From Winogradskyella psychrotolerans (GTDB lineage Bacteria > Bacteroidota > Bacteroidia > Flavobacteriales > Flavobacteriaceae), in assembly GCF_018860565.1 (NCBI RefSeq), contig NZ_JAHKPS010000022.1, positions 175,195 through 239,194 on the forward strand: a stretch of 64,000 nt of DNA. Reading direction: 5' to 3'. Positions 44,599-53,464 of this stretch are shown here, piece by piece. A program made the position numbers and the translations under genes. Within the stretch, counting starts at the first letter, position 1; each line of letters starts with the position of its first letter. The notes beneath the pieces are model-generated. The model did no database searches. It saw only the letters and a program-made list of their open reading frames with translations, and was not told the origin of the DNA.

Positions 44599-45475
44599 AA
44601 CTTGTGCCGTTGTTGTAACATACAATAGATTACCGCTTTTAAAAGAAACTATAGAAGCATTAATAAATGTAGGTGAGGGATTAGATAAGGTATTTGTTAT
44701 TAATAATGCAAGTACAGATAATACTCATGAATTTCTATCGAAGCTAACAAAAGAAAATGCTTTAATAGAAGAATACTTAATGGAAGAAAATCTAGGAGGT
44801 TCTGGAGGCTTTTATATGGGTATAAAACATGCGTATGATAAAGGATACGATTATATATGGATAATGGATGATGATTCTATTGTTACACCAGATAGTCTTC
44901 TTCCATTGAAAACAGCATTTAAAGAGGTCGAAAACGTAGGTTTTTGTTGTAGTAAAGTGGTTTGGACTGATGGTGATGCTCATAAAATGAATATACCAGA
45001 AGTGTCTAGAATGAATGACAACAAGATCTCATTTTTTGCAGATCCAGGTTATGTAAATGTAAATTCTTGTTCATTCGTATCTGTGCTAATTCATCGTGAT
45101 ATTGTTAAAGAAGTAGGGTATCCATACAAAGACTTTTTTATATGGTTTGATGATGTAGAGTATACTAAACGTATTATTAAAAAAGGGTATAAAGGGTTAT
45201 TTTCAGAAAAAAGTATCGTAATACATAAAACCTTAACAAATTATGCTGTGGATTTGTATAATTGCGAAAAAAAGGATTTTTGGAAAATGAAATACGGTAT
45301 TAGAAATAGAACCTTTATGCTAAAAAAACATAAAGATTATGCTATGCTATTGTTATACACTCTAAGAAGTTTTTATAGAGCTTTAACGAGAAAAAACAAT
45401 AAATTAGAAGCATTTAGTATTGCTGTTGTTCAGGTCTTCAAAGGCTTAAGGTTTAACCCGAAAAACGAGAGTTAA
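44591..45475 (+). CDS. Glycosyltransferase family 2, probable galactofuranosyltransferase
   Basis: 294 aa. GT-A fold with the opening CAVVVTYNRLPLLKETIEAL, INNASTDNT, the ENLGGSGGFYMGIKHA block and the metal motif IWIMDDDS near residue 95. The N-L-G-G-s-G-G-F pattern is typical of GlfT/rhamnosyl-type GT2s (COG1216). Coupling to glf supports use of UDP-Galf. Rhamnosyl transfer is the other possibility. Confidence 0.8.
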   Translation: MSKTCAVVVTYNRLPLLKETIEALINVGEGLDKVFVINNASTDNTHEFLSKLTKENALIEEYLMEENLGGSGGFYMGIKHAYDKGYDYIWIMDDDSIVTPDSLLPLKTAFKEVENVGFCCSKVVWTDGDAHKMNIPEVSRMNDNKISFFADPGYVNVNSCSFVSVLIHRDIVKEVGYPYKDFFIWFDDVEYTKRIIKKGYKGLFSEKSIVIHKTLTNYAVDLYNCEKKDFWKMKYGIRNRTFMLKKHKDYAMLLLYTLRSFYRALTRKNNKLEAFSIAVVQVFKGLRFNPKNES

Positions 45476-45511
45476 ATACAATCTTTTAATTTAAGGTGAC
45501 AATTAAAAAGT

Positions 45512-46891
45512 ATGAAAGTTAGTTTAACCAAAATAGTATCCTTCCTCTTCCTAATCACACTATTTTTTATACCATTTGATGGTGTAGGGATGATTTCTTT
45601 TGGTGAATTTTCGAAAGAAGCTTATATCGTTTTTTTATTGCTTTTTATTTTTATATATGGTCTTAGTAGGTACGTCAGACCAATAAGTATACCAAAATTT
45701 ACTGTAGAGCTACAGTTGTTTGTTTTATTTTTTATACTCGTAATATTTAGCTCTATTATAAATTTACCTGAGATATTTTCTAATGAGCATTTTTCACGTA
45801 CTGGACCTGAAAAACTAATAAGTCAACTTTTTGTTTTATTCTTTTTTTTTCCAATTGTTTTATTTCTCTTTTATGATTTATTAAAGAATAATAGCACAAT
45901 AATCGCTAAGATAAGAAGGGTGTTTGTGGTAGCTCTTTATATTGTTTTTGTAGTTGGGCTTTTAGAAACAATTTACATCTATTACAGAATACCCCGTGTA
46001 GAACAGTTTTTAGATTTTATAGATGAAATACCGCAAGTTAGTATCTTTAAAAATCACTGGGATAAAAGGTTGTCTTCTATAACAAAAGAACCACCTTCTT
46101 TAGGTATGTTTTTAATTATGGTATTGCCTTGGATAATTGCATTAAAACCAATTAAAAAGTCTTTTTGGAATTATAGATTTCCTCTAATAATGATTTTATT
46201 TTTAGCAATATTCTCAAATTCTCGTTCTGGATTAGTTATTATATTGCTTCAATTTATTGCTTACGGATTTCTAAAATATACCCATAGTCTGAGCTATAGA
46301 AAGCTCATGAATATTTTTAAATTATTTATTGGTTTATTTATTTCATTTATAATAGTTTTTATTGCTGTTAAGGATACAGAATTCGTTCAAAAGAAAATAG
46401 AAACGTATGATTTTATTGGTAAATACAATAAGAGTCAATCTAATAAAACACGTTTAGGGACTTACATAGCTTCTTTTGAGCAAATTAAAAATCACCCATT
46501 TTTTGGAAGTGGGTATGGCCAAGGAGGATTTCATGTATTAGATAAATACCCTGATTGGGCCGTAAAAGATAATGTGGAAATACATAGATACAGAACCGGA
46601 GAACGGTTTCCACCATTATTTAATATCTATATAAGGATTTTATTAGAGGTAGGTATCGCAGGACTTATAGTTTTTCTACTTTTCCTATTTATGCTTTTTA
46701 TGAAAAGTGTAAAACTCTACTACCGAAATAAAAACTATTTTAAAAATTATGCTATAATAATGATTTTATCATTGATTGGGTACGCATTAACATGGATACA
46801 ATTTGATACATTTAGAGTTTTAGGGTTTTGGTTGTTTTTTAGCTTTTATTTATATACTATAAATACGGAAAGAAAATATGAAATTGAATAA
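45512..46891 (+). CDS. O-antigen polymerase/ligase-family membrane protein
   Basis: 459 aa with 10-12 hydrophobic segments and a large periplasmic loop (about 290-380) with KNHPFFGSGYGQGGFHVLDKYP, the Wzy_C/O-antigen ligase-type G-x-G-x-G pattern; FSNSRSGLVIILLQF before it is also typical. It probably polymerises repeat units (Wzy) or ligates the glycan to a carrier. It overlaps the next, similar protein by 14 nt. Confidence 0.8.
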   Translation: MKVSLTKIVSFLFLITLFFIPFDGVGMISFGEFSKEAYIVFLLLFIFIYGLSRYVRPISIPKFTVELQLFVLFFILVIFSSIINLPEIFSNEHFSRTGPEKLISQLFVLFFFFPIVLFLFYDLLKNNSTIIAKIRRVFVVALYIVFVVGLLETIYIYYRIPRVEQFLDFIDEIPQVSIFKNHWDKRLSSITKEPPSLGMFLIMVLPWIIALKPIKKSFWNYRFPLIMILFLAIFSNSRSGLVIILLQFIAYGFLKYTHSLSYRKLMNIFKLFIGLFISFIIVFIAVKDTEFVQKKIETYDFIGKYNKSQSNKTRLGTYIASFEQIKNHPFFGSGYGQGGFHVLDKYPDWAVKDNVEIHRYRTGERFPPLFNIYIRILLEVGIAGLIVFLLFLFMLFMKSVKLYYRNKNYFKNYAIIMILSLIGYALTWIQFDTFRVLGFWLFFSFYLYTINTERKYEIE

Positions 46892-48119
46892 ACAAAGCTT
46901 ATTTAGTATAGCTAACCTAAGAGGATTATTTTCTTTTGTGTTTTTAATTAGCTTCCCTTTTTCTACGGCCATAAATAATATTGCTTTTGGATTATTAATG
47001 GCAATATCAACATATTTATTAATCAGGAAGAAAAGTAAACTTCAATTTACAAGCTTGGGCTACATTTCTATTGGTGTCGTCGTTTTTTTGATTTCAGATA
47101 TTGTGTTTTTTGGAAGTATCTCACAGGATATAGACAATATTTTGAGGTATTTTGTTTTATTGATTTCTCCAATGCTTTTTCTGGGAGACAAAGAATTTGC
47201 GGTACAGTTTAAAAAGATTTATCTATTTGTTTACGGCATTTTTTTTTGTATAATCCTATATAATTTATTTCAGCATTATTTAGAGTTTAATCAATTTGTC
47301 TTGCATAAAAGCTCTGTAAATGTTGGCAAATCTTTATTTTTTGAGAGACTTTATTTTGGACTATTTGGCACTATTGCAGCAATTATTACTTGTAGTCTCT
47401 TTAAGAAGGCGTACATGATCAAGTATATCATTCTTATATCTATTTTGTTGATTGATTTTATGATTGCAACTAGATTGGCTTTTTTTATGTTAATCTTAAT
47501 TATTGTATCCCAAGTAATTATTGATAGTAAATTTATTTTTTCAAAAAAAATATTATTACCAGCAGTTTTACTGATTATAGTATTCGTTAGTTTAGCATCT
47601 GTTAATAATGGTTTTAAAAAGCGTTTTTTCTTTCAGTCAACATCGTTTGATGACTTTGTAGAGAATTTTAAAATTAACGAGCCTCGATATGCGATATGGA
47701 AATGTGCAAGACTGATTAGTTTTGAAAATTCCGATTTTGATAAAACTTTGGGATTTTCTGGTAACCCTGAGCTGTTTAGTAATCTATTTCAATGTTATGA
47801 AGAGCACGTTTACATAAAAGAAAAAAGAGCATGGTTTCTTAGGGATAAGTTAAATACTCACAACCAATTTATCCATATATTCCTTTTGCATGGACTGATA
47901 GGTCTAACTTTAATTATTTTCATGTTTACTACGTTTTTTGTGTATAAAAAGGATTTAATTAGCATTTATTTATTATTAACAATTATCATGTTTGGTATGA
48001 TTGAGATTTTTATTTTTAGACAGATAGGGATGTATCTAATATTTATTTGCTTTTCTCTTTTATCAAATAATGGAACAAGTATTTTACATCAATCAAATAA
48101 TAACTTAAAAGAGATTTAA
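46878..48119 (+). CDS. Second O-antigen polymerase/ligase-type membrane protein
   Basis: 413 aa with about 10 hydrophobic segments and a periplasmic loop (about 245-330) ending LNTHNQFIHIFLLHGLIGL, the H-N-x-f-l-x-x-l-x-x-x-G pattern of the O-antigen ligase family (PF04932). Of the two tandem proteins this one looks more like a ligase, but which is Wzy and which is WaaL-like cannot be settled by reading. Confidence 0.75.
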   Translation: MKLNKQSLFSIANLRGLFSFVFLISFPFSTAINNIAFGLLMAISTYLLIRKKSKLQFTSLGYISIGVVVFLISDIVFFGSISQDIDNILRYFVLLISPMLFLGDKEFAVQFKKIYLFVYGIFFCIILYNLFQHYLEFNQFVLHKSSVNVGKSLFFERLYFGLFGTIAAIITCSLFKKAYMIKYIILISILLIDFMIATRLAFFMLILIIVSQVIIDSKFIFSKKILLPAVLLIIVFVSLASVNNGFKKRFFFQSTSFDDFVENFKINEPRYAIWKCARLISFENSDFDKTLGFSGNPELFSNLFQCYEEHVYIKEKRAWFLRDKLNTHNQFIHIFLLHGLIGLTLIIFMFTTFFVYKKDLISIYLLLTIIMFGMIEIFIFRQIGMYLIFICFSLLSNNGTSILHQSNNNLKEI

Positions 48120-48123
48120 AAGA

Positions 48124-49254
48124 ATGATTAAAATTATTCATATACTACATTCAATAGGCGGAGTAGATACCTCCTTGAGAGTGCTAATAAAATCTATTGA
48201 CTCTTCAAAATTCGAGAATATTGTAATTCATGGTACAAAAGATAATTCTAACTTTTTAGATGATTCTAATAATTATGTAAAGGAATATAAAATACCTATA
48301 GAGCGAGAGATAAACGTATTAAAAGATTTTAAGTCAATTATTAAGGCTTACAAAATAATTAGAAAAGAAAAACCAGATTTAATTCACGCTCATAGTGCCA
48401 AAGGCGGACTCGTTGGAAACACCATAGGCTTTTTATTAAACGCTATTAATGTTTTGCACACTCCACAGGCTTATTCTTTTTTAAGTGCCAGTAATAGTCT
48501 TAAACGCCGTTTTCTAGTGTTAATAGAAAGGATTCTTAAAAACAAAAAGTCAATTTTGTTGGCTTCATCTCATTCTGAATTAGAAAGAGGTATTAAGGAA
48601 ATAAAATATAAGAAATCTGAAACGGCACTTTTTAATAATTGTATTTCTCCAATCACGCTAGATCCTGAGTTTAGTGATATATCAAGTTATAATCTTCCTG
48701 ATGAATATATCTGTACTGTTGGAAGACCATCATATCAAAAAAATATTGAGTTGATGATTGAGGTATTAAGGGAGGTTAAAAAAGAGATTCCTAAGATCCA
48801 TTTGGTAATTATGGGAATAGGTGTTGTAAGCCCCAATACAGAAAATGTAAAACGTTTAATAAAAGCATACGATTTAGAAGCCAATACTACGTTGATTGAG
48901 TGGACAGAACGCGAGCGAATTTTTCATATCGTTTCCAAATCTAAATTATATATTACCACGGCCAGATACGAAGGCTTGCCATATGCGGTTATTGAGAGTC
49001 TAGCCTTATCTAAATCAATTATCGCAACAGATTGTGACGGCAATAGAGATTTGGTTTTTGATGGTGAAAATGGATTTTTAGTTGATGCAGATGATATTAG
49101 TTTAATGAGCAAGAGAACGATAGAATTATTTCAAAATGAGTCTAAAAGATTAGAATTTCAAAAGAAGTCGCTAGAGATTTTTAATCAAAACTTTAATTTA
49201 GAAACTAATATTAAAAATTTAGAAGCACTGTATTCTAAATATTGTATTAAATAA
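48124..49254 (+). CDS. Glycosyltransferase family 4
   Basis: 376 aa, GT-B fold. The N-terminal half has IIHILHSIGGVDTSLRVL and LIHAHSAKGGLVGN (acceptor-side motif). The C-terminal half has YICTVGRPSYQKNIELMIEVL and ARYEGLPYAVIESLAL (E-x7-E donor motif) with ATDCDGNRDLV. A cytoplasmic transferase acting on the lipid-linked unit. It is the last gene of its run before a 198-bp gap with a promoter. Confidence 0.9.
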   Translation: MIKIIHILHSIGGVDTSLRVLIKSIDSSKFENIVIHGTKDNSNFLDDSNNYVKEYKIPIEREINVLKDFKSIIKAYKIIRKEKPDLIHAHSAKGGLVGNTIGFLLNAINVLHTPQAYSFLSASNSLKRRFLVLIERILKNKKSILLASSHSELERGIKEIKYKKSETALFNNCISPITLDPEFSDISSYNLPDEYICTVGRPSYQKNIELMIEVLREVKKEIPKIHLVIMGIGVVSPNTENVKRLIKAYDLEANTTLIEWTERERIFHIVSKSKLYITTARYEGLPYAVIESLALSKSIIATDCDGNRDLVFDGENGFLVDADDISLMSKRTIELFQNESKRLEFQKKSLEIFNQNFNLETNIKNLEALYSKYCIK

Positions 49255-49404
49255 CTAAGCGTTTTTATTAATGGTAATAACGTAAACGGACGATGTAAAG
49301 AATCAGTTTTTTTTATAAGGAAGTTTTGTTGAGTTATTGATTTGTACATTTTTTTAAGCATTTGAAATATACACTCAAATTTATTTATATTACGTAGATT
49401 CAAT

Positions 49405-49412
49405 TATATTTG
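49405..49412 (+). promoter_or_regulatory. -7 promoter box of the sugar-transferase pair
   Basis: TATATTTG, 41 bp before the ATG at 49453. It suggests the two initiating transferases form a separate transcript. Confidence 0.5.
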
Positions 49413-49452
49413 CCGCATAAATATCAGTTGCTACACAGATTAGAGGATTATT

Positions 49453-50799
49453 ATGAATGATAGATTTTATACACAATTATTAAGACCTGTCCTGTATATT
49501 ATCGATTTGCTATTTGTATGTTTTTTGTTAGTTACGTTTTTAACATCAGACATTAACATTATAATTATACCTATTCTTTTTTGGATTGTACTTTCTTTGT
49601 TTTCACCTTTTAAAAATGGAAACAAAATCTTAAGAATTATCAGAATTATATCTGTAACTTTAATCGTTAGGATTTCTTTGTTCATATTGTTAATTCTTTC
49701 ATATTTCTATATTATTGAATATAAGATAGATATTGTGACAATAATTAAGTTTTACTTTTTATTGTTTTTTGTTCTTTGTTTTTGGCGAATATTCACGTTT
49801 GTTTTAATTAAGCGGTATTTACATTACAAAGGCATTTACTATAATAATGTTGTTATTATTGGTTACAACGATTCAACTAAAAAGTTAGAAGATTTTTTTG
49901 AGAATAATAAAGATCATAATTATAAATACAAAGGGTTCTTTACAAATAAAGAGACAAACAAAAAATTAGGAGATATAGCAAAATCGTTTAATTATATAAT
50001 TGAGAATAATATAGACGAAATATACTGTTCTGTAAAAGAATTGTCTGATGAGCAAATGAGTGAATTGGTCTATTTTGCCGACAATAACTTAAAAACATTA
50101 AAACTTATTCCCAACAATAAATACGTTTTTTCAAAAAAGTTAAAGTTTGAAAATCACGACCTTATTCCAATATTCTCATTAAGCAATATACCACTTAAGG
50201 ACAACTTAAATATAGTTATTAAAAGAACTTTTGATATTGTATTTTCACTCATAGTTATAGTCGGTTTTCTTTCATGGTTTACGCCTCTTATTGCATTAAT
50301 GATTTTATTAGAATCAAGAGGAGATGTTTTCTTTAGGCAATTGAGATACGGAGCCGATTTTAAACTTTTTGCTTGTTATAAATTTCGTTCAATGAGCGCC
50401 AATAGAGAATCTGACAGTCTTCAGGCATCAAAAAATGACATGAGAATAACAAGGGTTGGAAGATTTATAAGAAAAACAAGTATTGATGAGTTGCCTCAAT
50501 TTTATAATGTATTGTTTGGAAGCATGTCTGTTGTTGGACCAAGACCACTCTTATTAAGTCATACAAACGATTATAAAAATAAAATAAATAAATTCATGGT
50601 TAGGCATACTGTTAAACCAGGTATAACAGGCTTAGCTCAAGTTAGTGGCTATAGAGGAAATATTGAAAAGGATTCTGATATGCAAAATAGAGTGAAATAC
50701 GATATTTTTTACATAGAAAACTGGTCCATGTTTTTAGATATTAAAATTATTATTAAAACGGTTATAAATGTAATTAAAGGTGAAGAAAAAGCCTATTAA
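49453..50799 (+). CDS. Initiating sugar-1-phosphate transferase (WcaJ/polyisoprenyl phosphoglycosyltransferase type), copy 1
   Basis: 448 aa. Four membrane helices (about 10-125), a Rossmann-like cytoplasmic part (about 130-235), a re-entrant/TM helix (KRTFDIVFSLIVIVGFLSW) and the catalytic PGT domain (about 270-448) with FFRQLRYGADFKLFACYKFRSM, TSIDELPQFYNVLFG, VVGPRPLLLSH and HTVKPGITGLAQVSGYRG. It transfers a sugar phosphate from UDP-sugar to undecaprenyl phosphate to start repeat-unit synthesis. A paralogue follows directly. Confidence 0.92.
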   Translation: MNDRFYTQLLRPVLYIIDLLFVCFLLVTFLTSDINIIIIPILFWIVLSLFSPFKNGNKILRIIRIISVTLIVRISLFILLILSYFYIIEYKIDIVTIIKFYFLLFFVLCFWRIFTFVLIKRYLHYKGIYYNNVVIIGYNDSTKKLEDFFENNKDHNYKYKGFFTNKETNKKLGDIAKSFNYIIENNIDEIYCSVKELSDEQMSELVYFADNNLKTLKLIPNNKYVFSKKLKFENHDLIPIFSLSNIPLKDNLNIVIKRTFDIVFSLIVIVGFLSWFTPLIALMILLESRGDVFFRQLRYGADFKLFACYKFRSMSANRESDSLQASKNDMRITRVGRFIRKTSIDELPQFYNVLFGSMSVVGPRPLLLSHTNDYKNKINKFMVRHTVKPGITGLAQVSGYRGNIEKDSDMQNRVKYDIFYIENWSMFLDIKIIIKTVINVIKGEEKAY

Positions 50800-50887
50800 A
50801 TAAGGCACATCATTAACATTGTAGATATACTACCAAGATTAACTTCAATAACAAATCCTAAGAGACTTATTAATACAATGAAAAAAT

Positions 50888-52300
50888 ATGGAGTTTAAAC
50901 GCGGAAGATATTCATGGGTATTGAGGCCAATATTAATAGTATACGACCTTATAATTATAAATACATTTGCTTTTATCTTTTTGGATTTTAATAGTGAAAA
51001 ATTATACTTTTTCTCTTATGAATTGCTCAATGATAAGAACATACTCTATCTTTTATACTCTGTAGTATTTTGGCTTTTATCTACCTATTTACTTAAATTT
51101 TATAAAGTGTATAGGTACACTTCTGTAATAAATATTCTGTCGCTTATTATAAAGCAATTCTTTGCTTATACGCTTCTTGTTTATGCCTTTGAAGGTTTTT
51201 TTAGAAGTATTAATATTGAGATAACCTTAACGTTAAAATATTTAGCCTATGCCTTTATTGCAATAAGTTTTGTTAAGCTGTTAAGCTATTATATTTTAAA
51301 GTCATTTAGGATATATTTAAAAGGTAATTTAAGAAATATTATCCTAATAGGTAGTGGTGATAATGTACACGAGTTAAAGAAAATATTTAAAGAAAAGAAA
51401 GAGTTAGGCTATAACATAAATGCAATTTTTAGCGATTCTGAAGATGATGATACGTCTGGCTCTATTGCAGATAGTTTTGACTATTTAGAAAACAATAATG
51501 ATCATATAGATGAGATTTATTGCTCAATTTATGATTTATCAGAAAAAGAGATAAACGAATACGTTAGGTATGCAAATTTGAACCATTGTAATATTAAGTT
51601 CATACCTAATACCAAAAAATTATTCACCAAACGATTTAAAACAGACTATTATAACTACATACCAGTTTTATCTATTCAAGAAGTAGCACTTAACAATGAA
51701 ATAAATAAATTTTTAAAACGAACGTTTGATGTTGTGTTTTCGTTGTTAATCATAGTTTTTATACTGTCTTGGCTTTCTGTTATTTTATTTATTTTAATTA
51801 AGTTAGAGTCTAAAGGGCCATTATTTTATAAACATAAAAGAACCGGAATAAACTATAAAGCCTTCTACTGTTACAAGTATAGATCGCTTACCGTAACAAA
51901 GGAGTCCAGAGGAACTTATGTAAGTCCAGATGATAAGCGCCTAACAGTTATAGGAAAGTTTATTAGGAGAACAAGTATAGACGAATTACCTCAGTTTATA
52001 AATGTTTTAAAGGGAGACATGTCTGTTGTAGGACCAAGACCACATATGCTATCATATACCGATGATTATTCAAAGAAGATTAATAAATATAATTTTATTT
52101 ATAGACACAATGTGAAGCCAGGCGTAACCGGTTTAGCACAAATTAAAGGGTATAGAGGCGAAATTAAACACGATAAGGATATCATAAACAGAGTGAAGTA
52201 CGATATTTTTTATATAGAAAACTGGTCACTTCTACTAGATTTAAAAATCATTGCCCAAACGATTATTAACGTTATTAAAGGTGATGAAAAAGCGTATTAA
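50888..52300 (+). CDS. Initiating sugar-1-phosphate transferase, copy 2
   Basis: 470 aa, same domain order as the preceding gene, with KRTFDVVFSLLIIVFILSW, TSIDELPQFINVLKGDMSVV and KPGVTGLAQIKGYRG. The two copies end almost identically (DIFYIENWSMFLDIK vs DIFYIENWSLLLDLK, then VIKG-E/D-EKAY). It starts at the ATG in TATGGAGTTT; an ATG 10 bp upstream is out of frame and stops at once. Two full-length PGTs side by side imply two start sugars, two glycans, or redundancy. Confidence 0.92.
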   Translation: MEFKRGRYSWVLRPILIVYDLIIINTFAFIFLDFNSEKLYFFSYELLNDKNILYLLYSVVFWLLSTYLLKFYKVYRYTSVINILSLIIKQFFAYTLLVYAFEGFFRSINIEITLTLKYLAYAFIAISFVKLLSYYILKSFRIYLKGNLRNIILIGSGDNVHELKKIFKEKKELGYNINAIFSDSEDDDTSGSIADSFDYLENNNDHIDEIYCSIYDLSEKEINEYVRYANLNHCNIKFIPNTKKLFTKRFKTDYYNYIPVLSIQEVALNNEINKFLKRTFDVVFSLLIIVFILSWLSVILFILIKLESKGPLFYKHKRTGINYKAFYCYKYRSLTVTKESRGTYVSPDDKRLTVIGKFIRRTSIDELPQFINVLKGDMSVVGPRPHMLSYTDDYSKKINKYNFIYRHNVKPGVTGLAQIKGYRGEIKHDKDIINRVKYDIFYIENWSLLLDLKIIAQTIINVIKGDEKAY

Positions 52301-53457
52301 ATGACGTTTTTAAGCGCCATAAGCTGTTTTTTAAAATCAAATTGAAGTCGAGCTGTTTCTTGAATAGATACGCTTAGCGCATAGTTGAGCTCTTCAGAGG
52401 TGATAGAGGCCAATATTTTATTTAAATGACTGTAATCGCCTTCATTTGCAATCCAACCAAGCTTATGTTTTGTAATCACATCCTCTCCTTCACCACCTCC
52501 AAAATATAACATTGGCAAGCCTAATTTAGCGTATTCAAAAATCTTAGAGGGTACAGATCCGTAAATTCTATTTAACAACGGAATAATGGTAATATCATAT
52601 TTTAAAAGGACTTGGTGTAACTCCGCTCGGTTTACTCTACCATGAAAATAAAGAGGTAAGTCTTTATTAGAGTCAATTAAGTTTTTAATAGCTTCCTCTT
52701 CTGCACCAGACCCGTAAATATGAAATTCAATAGTCTCATAATTAATTTCTTTACAGAGCTTATGGATACCTTGAGCCACACCTAAAAGGCCTGCATAAAC
52801 CATTTTTATTTTACCCTTAGATGAGGTGTTTTCTATAAGTTTAGGGTATTCAATTTCTGGGAAATTTCGGTATAGAAATAGCTCTGGCTTTGTGGTTATA
52901 GTTTTAATATGGGTTAGTATTTCATTACTTTGTCCTAAGATGAGGTCTGCTTTTTTGTAGTTAAAGGCTTCAAGTTTTTTTAGAAGCCTATATGCAAAAC
53001 CTTCTTTTAAAGCTCCTAATTCTAATCCTGCGCTTGGCCATAAATCACTTACATTTAAAATTAGTTTTCTTTTCTTAGATCTTAAAAAGAACATACAAGT
53101 AAAGGACACTAAAAGCGGTGGAGACTGTACTATAACTTTATTCGGAATCTTATGCCACATAAAAAACCAAATCAAACTAAAGCTATAAGATAACATGGCT
53201 ATTAAACGCAGAAATTTATTTTTAGAAACTGAAGCATAAATCCATAAACGATTAATTGTAATGCCATTTTCTTCAGTTTTTAAACTGAATTTTCCCTTGT
53301 AAGCTGCAAAAATTTTTCCGGTTGGGTAATTAGGTAACGGAGTAACAATATTGACATCATAATCATTTTTTAAGCCTTCTGCCAAATGATAAATACGATT
53401 AGAAGCTGCACCAATCTCTGGCGGAAAGTAACTCGTTATAATCATTAATTTTTTCAC
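52297..53457 (-). CDS. WbuB-type glycosyltransferase family 4
   Basis: 386 aa, GT-B. N-terminus IITSYFPPEIGAASNRIYHLAEGL, the ISDLWP-like block NVSDLWPSAGLELG (about 140), and a C-terminal donor site with VPSKIFEYAKLGLPMLYFGGGEGEDV. This is the WbuB/WbnE-like branch (fucosamine or related transfer in other organisms; the sugar here is unknown). It converges on the second PGT with a 4-bp overlap of 3' ends and runs with the CapK-like gene. Confidence 0.9.
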   Translation of the reverse strand: MKKLMIITSYFPPEIGAASNRIYHLAEGLKNDYDVNIVTPLPNYPTGKIFAAYKGKFSLKTEENGITINRLWIYASVSKNKFLRLIAMLSYSFSLIWFFMWHKIPNKVIVQSPPLLVSFTCMFFLRSKKRKLILNVSDLWPSAGLELGALKEGFAYRLLKKLEAFNYKKADLILGQSNEILTHIKTITTKPELFLYRNFPEIEYPKLIENTSSKGKIKMVYAGLLGVAQGIHKLCKEINYETIEFHIYGSGAEEEAIKNLIDSNKDLPLYFHGRVNRAELHQVLLKYDITIIPLLNRIYGSVPSKIFEYAKLGLPMLYFGGGEGEDVITKHKLGWIANEGDYSHLNKILASITSEELNYALSVSIQETARLQFDFKKQLMALKNVI

Positions 53458-53464
53458 TAATACT

